DNA from: Leptodactylus fallax
Lineage: Eukaryota > Chordata > Amphibia > Anura > Leptodactylidae
Assembly: GCA_947044405.1 (NCBI GenBank)
Contig: CAMRHE010000028.1
Location: 7,648,001-7,712,000 of the forward strand
Length of the DNA: 64,000 nucleotides
Direction of reading: 5' to 3'
The stretch's first letter is position 1; each line of letters starts with the position of its first letter. The notes beneath the pieces were generated by a model. The model made no database searches. It was not told the origin of the DNA and saw only the letters and a program-made list of their open reading frames with translations. Made by a program: the position numbers and the translations under genes. Positions 55,884-64,000 of this stretch are shown one piece after another.

Positions 55884-56312
55884 TTAAAGGGGGTTTCTGG
55901 CCCCTAATGCATGTTTCATGTTTATGCTGTGCATCGGTCATCAGTATCTGATCTGTGTGAGTCCAAATCCGGGATCCTGCACAGATCTGCTCATCTAGCT
56001 GCCTCAAGGCGCCAGAAGCTATAGCAGTGGACGGGAAGCGGAAAGTCAATGAAGTAATAGGAGTAATAATCAAGTAATAGGAGCGGAGCTGAAGACCCCA
56101 ACACCATAGTGGACAGAGCTTCAGTCCTATAACTTGAATAAGAGCAGACTGCTTCTGCTCCCCATCCACTGCTACACCTTCCAGTGTCTATGGGCAATGG
56201 ATCAGTGGATCTGTGCAGGATCCGGGTGTCAGAACCCCACAGATCAGATACTGGTGACCTATGCTGTGGACAGGTCATCAGTATGAAACATGCATTAGGG
56301 CTAGAAAACCCC
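55884..56312. mobile_element. TTAA-associated MITE
   Basis: Left end TTAAAGGGGGTTTCTGGCCC then CTAATGCATGTTTCAT; right end ATGAAACATGCATTAGGGCT then AGAAAACCCC. Right TTAA lost. Upstream of the first visible BAZ2B exon. Confidence 0.75.
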
Positions 56313-56316
56313 ATGA

Positions 56317-56608
56317 GGCTAAGCCCCACATTGCAGAAATGCAGCAGGGAAAGACGCTGTGTTTTACAATAACAGCAAAGAGAATGAGATGAGATTTAAT
56401 TTCATCCAAACATTGCGGAAAAGAAGAGTAGCTGAAAAGCTGTGTTTTTAAAAACACAGCACGTTGATTTTATCTACAGAATTATGAGTGTTTTTCCTAT
56501 AGATTTAATAGGGGAAGAAAACATGCTGCAAAAACTCAATGGAAAAAAAATGCAATACATTTTCACTGCATTATTCAGATGTGTTATGCTACATGGGGCC
56601 TTAGCCTA
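56317..56608. mobile_element. MITE with AAGGCCCCAC ends, copy 2
   Basis: Ends GGCTAAGCCCCACATTGCAG and TACATGGGGCCTTAGCC are inverted; interior rich in A runs. It abuts the MITE at 55884-56312. Confidence 0.72.
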
Positions 56609-56959
56609 AGTCAGCTATGACTTGAATAGGGTTGGTTGCAGTTCCCTTTACAGCAAGCACTGGGGAGATGAAGAAGGGGAGTAAGTCCCTTCAATCTCGG
56701 GAGCAGTAGGTATATCAGAGATTCCCACTGATAATTAAGATATGGCCCATCCATCAATTTCGCACTATTGATCATGCCTTGGTTTGTCATTGGACATTTG
56801 AAGACATTTCATTCTGATAAAATCTGGACTACAAGCTCTTGTAAGAAAATAAAATAATAATACAACTTCCCCCGCCGTACATGTGTCTGCCATGATGAAT
56901 GACTCCTGACTCTGAATTCCCAGCCTGTGCGCCGGACGTGATTGTACTTGGTGAGGATG

Positions 56960-57700
56960 TGCCTCCTTACTGATTTTGACAGTGCTGAAGAGGGCAGGCC
57001 TGGTTAGGGCTAACACACCAAATGTCTCCCATGGGGTAATTTGAGGTAACACCATGTCCGATTCAGTTACTCATGTTATATCTGAATAGATGATTTTCTC
57101 AAGAGTCATTATCTGTGGAGATTATTGAGATGATTTATGAGGGCATCAGGCCTGTGAAGGCAACGCAGCTATTTCCTCAGCAAATAATTCCCATTTTGAG
57201 AGAAGTTTCTGCAAGCAGCTGGGCTAGCATGGTGTCGGCACAGAACCCGCCTGGTAATAGGAGGATGTAATGAGGTAGATTTCTGTATTATTGGCGGAGG
57301 ACAAAGGGCGATCTGATAAAGCGCTCACTTCTCCCCGGCCTTGTCCCCGTGTCTGCAGACAGAGATGGTAATGTTCTTCAAGATGAACTCTGAGCTGAGA
57401 CTTTAAAACATTCTTGTAATTCCTGGAGAAAAAAAAATGTCCAGCATTCCTTTTTTTAAGAATCTGAATAAACCCTTAGGAATTTGTATTGATTTCCAAA
57501 GACTTCGCATGAGACAAACAATGACTTCATGTTCCAACGTTCCAGGTTAAATATCGTCTTCTACTGAGTCACTGCTGTGAATAAAAGAACGTGTAACGGC
57601 CATGTCGTGATCACAGGACACTCGCCAATCATCTGGTGGCGTTTTACAAACTATGGTTAATGCTTTACTCTATGTATAACACCTTAACCAAATAACAAGC
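56960..57700. other. apparently single-copy stretch
   Basis: Balanced composition with no repeat structure or long frame. It has no BAZ2B exon on the minus strand that I could find. A conserved non-coding element is possible but not shown. Confidence 0.35.
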
Positions 57701-57748
57701 ACAGTTTAAAGTGAACCAGTCCCAGTGAACATGTAGTCCCATCTGTTA

Positions 57749-60700
57749 TAGAGCAGGTTATAGAGCAGGAGGAGCGGAGCAGATTGTACATAGTGTCCTA
57801 TCTGCAGGTTATAGAGCAGGAGGAGCAGATTGTACATAGTGTCCTATCTGCAGGTTATAGAGCAGGAGGAGCAGATTGTACATAGTGTCCTATCTGCAGG
57901 TTATAGAGCAGGAGGAGCTGAGCAGATTGTACATAGTGTCCTATCTGTAGGTTATAGAGCAGGAGGAGCTGAGCAGATTGTACATAGTGTCCTATCTGCA
58001 GGTTATAGAGCAGGAGGAGCTGAGCAGATTGTACATAGTGTCCTATCTGCAGGTTATAGAGCAGGAGGAGCGGAGCAGATTGTACATAGTGTCCTATCTG
58101 CAGGTTATAGAGCAGGAGGAGCAGATTGTACATAGTGTCCTATCTGCAGGTTATAGAGCAGGAGGAGCTGAGCAGATTGTACATAGTGTCCTATCTGCAG
58201 GTTATAGAGCAGGAGGAGCGGAGCAGATTGTACATAGTGTCCTATCTGCAGGTTATAGAGCAGGAGGAGCAGATTGTACATAGTGTCCTATCTGCAGGTT
58301 ACAGAGCAGATTGTACATAGTGTCCTATCTGCAGGTTATAGAGCAGGAGGAGCTGAGCACATTGTACATAGTGTCCTATCTGCAGGTTATAGAGCAGGAG
58401 GAGCTGAGCAGATTGTACATAGTGTCCTATCTGCAGGTTATAGAGCAGGAGGAGCAGATTGTACATAGTGTCCTATCTGCAGGTTATAGAGCAGGAGATG
58501 CTGAGCAGATTATACATAGTGTCCTATCTGCAGGTTATAGAGCAGGAGGAGCAGAGCAGATTATACATAGTGTCCTATCTGCAGGTTATAGAGCAGGAGG
58601 AGCTGAGCAGATTGTACATAGTGTCCTATCTGCAGGTTATAGAGCAGGAGGAGCTGAGCAGATTGTACATAGTGTCCTATCTCCAGGTTATAGAGCAGGA
58701 GGAGCGGAGCAGATTGTACATAGTGTCCTATCTGCAGGTTATAGAGCAGGAGGAGCAGATTGTACATAGTGTCCTATCTGCAGGTTATAGAGCAGGAGAT
58801 GCTGAGCAGATTATACATAGTGTCCTATCTGCAGGTTATAGAGCAGGAGGAGCAGAGCAGATTATACATAGTGTCCTATCTGCAGGTTATAGAGCAGGAG
58901 GAGCTGAGCAGATTGTACATAGTGTCCTATCTGCAGGTTATAGAGCAGGAGGAGCTGAGCAGATTGTACATAGTGTCCTATCTCCAGGTTATAGAGCAGG
59001 AGGAGCGGAGCAGATTGTACATAGTGTCCTATCTGCAGGTTATAGAGCAGGAGGAGCAGATTGTACATAGTGTCCTATCTGCAGGTTATAGAGCAGGAGG
59101 AGCTGAGCAGATTGTACATAGTGTCCTATCTGCAGGTTATAGAGCAGGAGGAGCTGAGCAGATTGTACATAGTGTCCTATCTGCAGGTTATAGAGCAGGA
59201 GGAGCGGAGCAGATTGTACATAGTGTCCTATCTGCAGGTTATAGAGCAGGAGGAGCAGATTGTACATAGTGTCCTATCTGCAGGTTATAGAGCAGGAGGA
59301 GCTGAGCAGATTGTACATAGTGTCCTATCTGCAGGTTATAGAGCAGGAGGAGCTGAGCAGATTGTACATAGTGTCCTATCTGCAGGTTATAGAGCAGGAG
59401 GAGCTGAGCAGATTATACATAGTGTCCTATCTGCAGGTTATAGAGCAGGAGGAGCTGAGCAGATTGTACATAGTGTCCTATCTGCAGGTTATATAGCAGG
59501 AGGAGCTGAGCAGATTATACATAGTGTCCTATCTGCAGGTTATAGAGCAGGAGGAGCTGAGCACATTGTACACAGTGTCCTATCTGCAGGTTATATAGCA
59601 GGAGGAGCTGAGCAGACTGTACATAGTGTCCTATCTGCAGGTTATAGAGCAGGAGGAGCTGAGCAGATTGTACATAGTGTCCTATCTGCAGGTTATAGAG
59701 CAGGAGGAGCAGATTATACATAGTGTCCTATCTGCAGGTTATAGAGCAGGAGGAGCTGAGCAGATTGTACATAGTGTCCTATCTGCAGGTTATAGAGCAG
59801 GAGGAGCTGAGCAGATTGTACATAGTGTCCTATCTGCAGGTTATAGAGCAGGAGGAGCTGAGCAGATTGTACATAGTGTCCTATCTGCAAGTTATAGGGC
59901 AGGAGGAGCAGATTGTACATAGTGTCCTATCTGCAGGTTATAGAGCAGGAGGAGCTGAGCAGATTGTACATAGTGTCCTATCTGCAGGTTATAGAGCAGG
60001 AGGAGCAGATTATACATAGTGTCCTATCTGCAGGTTATAGAGCAGGAGGAGCTGAGCAGGTTGTACATAGTGTCCTATCTGCAGGTTATAGGACAGGAGG
60101 AGCAAATTATACATAGTGTCCTATCTGCAGGTTGTAGAACAGGAGGAGCTGAGCAGATTGTACATAGTGTCCTATCTGCAGGTTATAGAGCAGGAGGAGC
60201 AGAGCAGATTGTACATAGTGTCCTATCTGCAGGTTATAGAGCAGGAGAAGCTGAGCAGATTGTACATAGTGTCCTATCTACAGGTTATAGAGCAGGAGGA
60301 GCGGAGCAGATTGTACATAGTGTCCTATCTACAGGTTATAGAGCAGGAGGAGCTGAGCAGATTATACATAGTGTCCTATCTGCAGGTTATAGAGCAGGAG
60401 GAGCTGAGCAGACTGTACATAGTGTCCTATCTGCAGGTTATAGAGCAGGAGGAGCTGAGCAGATTATACATAGTGTCCTATCTGCAGGTTATAGAGCAGG
60501 AGGAGCTGAGCAGATTGTACATAGTGTCCTATCTGCAGGTTATAGGGCAGGAGGAGCAGATTATACATAGTGTCCTATCTGCAGGTTATAGAGCAGGAGG
60601 AGCTGAGCAGATTGTACATAGTGTCCTATCTGCAGGTTATAGGGCAGGAGGAGCTGAGTAGATTGTACATAGTGTCCTATCTGCAGGTTATAGAGCAGGA

Positions 60701-62613
60701 GGAGCAGATTATACATAGTGTCCTATCTGCAGGTTATAGAGCAGGAGGAGCTGAGCAGATTGTACATAGTGTCCTATCTGCAGGTTATAGAGCAGGAGGA
60801 GCAGAGCAGATTGTACATAGTGTCCTATCTGCAGGTTATAGAGCAGGAGGAGCTGAGCAGATTGTACATAGTGTCCTATCTGCAGGTTATAGAGCAGGAG
60901 GAGCTGAGCAGATTGTACATAGTGTCCTATCTGCAGGTTATAGAGCAGGAGGAGCTGAGCACATTGTACATAGTGTCCTATCTGCAGGTTATAGAGCAGG
61001 AGGAGCTGAGCAGATTGTACATAGTGTCCTATCTGCAGGTTATAGAGCAGGAGGAGCAGATTATACATAGTGTCCTATCTGCAGGTTATAGAGCAGGAGG
61101 AGCAGATTATACATAGTGTCCTATCTGCAGGTTATAGAGCAGGAGGAGCTGAGCAGATTGTACATAGTGTCCTATCTGCAGGTTATAGGGCAGGAGGAGC
61201 AGATTATACATAGTGTCCTATCTGCAGGTTATAGAGCAAGAGGAGCTGAGCAGATTGTACATAGTGTCCTATCTGCAGGTTATAGAGCAGGAGGAGCTGA
61301 GCAGATTATACATAGTGTCCTATCTGCAGGTTATAGAGCAGGAGGAGCTGAGCAGATTGTACATAGTGTCCTATCTGCAGGTTATAGAGCAGGAGGAGCA
61401 GATTATACATAGTGTCCTATCTGCAGGTTATAGAGCAGGAGGAGCAGATTATACATAGTGTCCTATCTGCAGGTTATAGAGCAGGAGGAGCTGAGCAGAT
61501 TGTACATAGTGTCCTATCTGCAGGTTATAGGGCAGGAGGAGCAGATTATACATAGTGTCCTATCTGCAGGTTATAGAGCAGGAGGAGCTGAGCACATTGT
61601 ACATAGTGTCCTATCTGCAGGTTATTGAGCAGGAGGAGCTGAGCAGATTGTACATAGTGTCCTATCTGCAGGTTATAGAGCAGGAGGAGCTGAGCACATT
61701 GTACATAGTGTCCTGTCTGCAGGTTATAGAGCAGGAGGAGCTGAGCAGATTGTACATAGTGTCCTATCTGCAGGTTATAGAGCAGGAGGAGCGGAGCAGA
61801 TTATACATAGTGTCCTATCTGCAGGTTATAGAGCAGGAGGAGCTGAGCAGATTGTACATAGTGTCCTATCTGCAGGCTATAGAGCAGAAGGAGCTGAGCA
61901 GATTGTACATAGTGTCCTATCTGCAGGTTATAGAGCAGGAGGAGCTGAGCAGATTGTACATAGTGTCCTATCTGCAGGTTATAGAGCAGGAGGAGCTGAG
62001 CACATTGTACATAGTGTCCTATCTGCAGGTTATAGAGCAGGAGGAGCTGAGCACATTGTACATAGTGTCCTATCTGCAGGTTATAGAGCAGGAGGAGCTG
62101 AGCAGATTGTACATAGTGTCCTATCTGCAGGTTATAGAGCAGGAGGAGCAGAGCAGATTGTACATAGTGCCCTATCTGCAGGTTATAGAGCAGGAGGAGC
62201 TGAGCAGATTGTACATAGTGTCCTATCTGCAGGTTATAGAGCAGGAGGAGCTGAGCAGATTGTACATAGTGTCCTATCTGCAGGTTATAGAGCAGGAGGA
62301 GCTGAGCAGATTGTATATAGTGTCCTATCTGCAGGTTATAGAGCAGGAGGAGCTGAGCAGATTGTACATAGTGTCCTATCTGCAGGTTATAGAGCAGGAG
62401 AAGCAGATTATACATAGTGTCCTATCTGCAGGTTATAGAGCAGGAGGAGCTGAGCAGATTGTACATAGTGGCCTATCTGCAGGTTATAGGGCAGGAGGAG
62501 CTGAGCAGATTGTACATAGTGTCCTATCTGCAGGTTATAGAGCAGGAGGAGCTGAGCAGATAGTACATAGTGTCCTGCCTGCAGGTTATAGAGCAGGAGG
62601 AACGGAGCAGATT
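57749..62613. repeat. 4.9-kb satellite, 51-bp unit with 46-bp variants (~97 copies)
   Basis: The tandem unit is TGTACATAGTGTCCTATCTG followed by CAGGTTATAGAGCAGGAGGA and GCTGAGCAGAT. Copies lacking five bases (CTGAG or similar) make 46-bp units. Because 51 is a multiple of 3, long spurious reading frames arise in several frames on both strands. Copies are nearly identical. Higher-order structure includes blocks of 148 bp (51+51+46; starts near 57830, 57978, 58126) and a duplicated 301-bp block (58459-58759 and 58760-59060). Both flanks match the MITE at 26264-26665. Confidence 0.96.
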
Positions 62614-62738
62614 GATACATATTATTGTGGGAAAAGATTCAGTATAACTTGTAAATTATTAACTTTAATTCTTACTCACTGCAGACTAAAGAGTCCAGTG
62701 GGTGGTTCTACTGCTATATCTGCAACCACACACTAAGG

Positions 62739-62880
62739 GCAAGTTCACACAGCAGATCGAATTTCCCTGAAGATTGGCCATAATGCCTTTTTCCAAGGAA
62801 AACTCTACAGACTTTCTGTGAAAAGTGTCTTTACTGCAGCGGTTTTTGGCTGTGGCTCGCTACGTGGGGCCTTAGCCTTA
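62739..62880. mobile_element. partial MITE with GGGGCCTTAGCC end
   Basis: The right end CTACGTGGGGCCTTAGCCTT matches the 46719 and 56317 copies. The left side (AAGGGCAAGTTCACACAGCA) differs. Possibly a truncated or hybrid copy beside the satellite. Confidence 0.45.
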
Positions 62881-63101
62881 CTTGTAACTTTTTTTTCTTT
62901 ACTACAGACCATGATATGTGAAATCAGTTCTGATTTTTTTATGGTTTTCTGTATAATAAGATTTGAACTTAAAGAAACCCAGGAATTTGCGAAGCACTGG
63001 GTGACAATTGCAGATAATGCTTTGTGACCATGCTGATCCTCTAAGGTCACTTACACAATACAACATGTAACCTACATCTTATATACACGGACCTTGTAGG
63101 T

Positions 63102-63259
63102 CAGGGGTAGGCAACCTTCGGCACTCCAGCTGCTGTAAAACTACAACTCCCAGCATGCATACTTGCTCTGCTATTCTTGGAAATCCCATGCAAGTGAATG
63201 GAGCATGTTGGGAGTTGTAGTTTCACAGCATCTGGAGTGCCGAAGGTTGCTGATCCCTG
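63102..63259. mobile_element. hAT-like MITE (CAGGGGTAGGCAACC)
   Basis: Ends CAGGGGTAGGCAACCTTCGG and CCGAAGGTTGCTGATCCCTG are inverted, with inner ACTACAACTCCCAGCATGC and its complement. Flanking TAGGT occurs on both sides (63097-63101; 63260-63264). hAT elements normally duplicate 8 bp, so the flank may have diverged. Confidence 0.8.
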
Positions 63260-63359
63260 TAGGTGATCACTTATGGAAGGGCTCAGATGTGTCTTTGGGG
63301 ATCTGGTCAAATTTACCTTTTGCATCACTGTCGGATCATCTTAAGTAGACCCAAGACAC

Positions 63360-64000
63360 TTTGCAGCATTTACATAGGAAAGATACTATACAGACTTATG
63401 AAAATAGAGCAGAGGTTTGGCCGCAGGGCTCGGGGTCTCCATTGGCCTCTAAACCGTGTACATTTGTCCAATATAAGGGATTAGAAGATCCTCATGACAT
63501 TGCATTTTTATAAATTCTTCGGCAACTGTAAACATTTATGAGGTTTTTTGCGCCTCGGGCCTCGGCTATATGTCCCCAGTGAAATCACAAGCCGCATTTT
63601 CATGAAAATGAATTCAGTGTTTGTTTTTTCTTCTATGACCATTGACTAATACATGCAGAAATTTCTGTGCTGAAAATATCTGAAATACCCATTTTCTGTG
63701 TTAGATACTATTTTTCCTATGCTCACTGAGTGTCCTGTTGTGAGACATTGAAGGGCACAGCGGGAATCTCGGAGCTATTTTAAAGGGAGTGCGCAGTTAT
63801 AGATATCTTGCGGCGCTGCAGCGGCTTTAACATTTGTATTTTTAAGAGCTACAAAGAGCAAATATATTCTCCGAATTTACAAGTCATTTTATAGTTAAAC
63901 ATCGCTTAGAAACCCACAAGGAGTCTTCAGGTAAGAAGTATTAGTATCACTTACAAATCACAGGTCCGCATAGAACACAGCAAATTCCAGGTCTTAATCC
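63360..64000. other. apparently single-copy stretch at window edge
   Basis: No repeats or clear exons. A plus-strand TTCAG/GTAAGA donor-like site lies at ~63930, but no coding frame supports it. The missing BAZ2B N-terminal exons are not visible here. Confidence 0.35.

Noticed and set aside
57749..62613. CRISPR-like array of regular repeats
   Set aside because: The repeats are head to tail with no unique spacers, and the window is a vertebrate genome.
57830..62736. Dozens of open frames of 64-393 codons on both strands
   Set aside because: They are by-products of a tandem unit of 51 bp (17 codons); the same residues repeat in every frame and no start, stop or promoter is conserved.
63920..63945. 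Plus-strand exon ending at TTCAG/GTAAGA
   Set aside because: An isolated donor-like match with no supporting reading frame or acceptor; such matches occur by chance.
1..64000. tRNA, rRNA or endogenous virus genes
   Set aside because: No cloverleaf with A/B boxes, rRNA core or gag/pol/env-type frames recognised on reading; a dedicated scan was not possible.

Overview
Vertebrate genomic DNA, most likely from a frog or toad (anuran). The host gene is a multi-exon vertebrate chromatin gene with canonical GT-AG introns. It sits among Tc1-like transposons, TTAA-flanked MITEs of the kind described as T2 in Xenopus, a Penelope-like element and large minisatellites. The species cannot be named from the sequence alone.

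One host gene dominates: BAZ2B (bromodomain adjacent to zinc finger 2B), on the minus strand. Thirty coding exons were placed by hand from splice sites, reading phase and protein similarity, from 54716 (first visible exon) down to the stop codon at 6053-6055. They add up to about 1,779 codons. In order they encode a Ser/Asn-rich N-terminal part, acidic tracts, the MBD/TAM domain, two AT-hook-like GRPP motifs, a long charged coiled coil built from small phase-0 exons (one only 27 bp), the DDT/WHIM region, a PHD finger and a bromodomain. The N-terminal ~400 residues expected for BAZ2B were not found and probably lie beyond the right edge. A 3' UTR runs to about 4590. The first visible exon carries a one-base frameshift in a run of nine A.

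Layout: 1-4590, downstream flank with two Tc1-type insertions in one TA microsatellite; 4590-6052, BAZ2B 3' UTR; 6053-54716, BAZ2B exons with introns full of mobile elements (three more Tc1-type elements, a Penelope-like GIY-YIG fragment with a 12-bp target duplication, a LINE 3' fragment, many MITEs, and minisatellites of 49, 37 and ~23 bp); 54717-64000, the intron or upstream region, with a 4.9-kb satellite of a 51/46-bp unit at 57749-62613.

The main genome-biology points are these. Four different Tc1 families are present, three with uninterrupted transposase frames. One of them encodes its transposase C-terminus inside its own long terminal inverted repeat. A 51-bp satellite appears to have grown inside a copy of a MITE that also occurs unexpanded at 26264-26665. 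There are two hammerhead-ribozyme-like motifs in retroelement sequence. No wholly new gene system was found; what is novel here concerns mobile-element structure.
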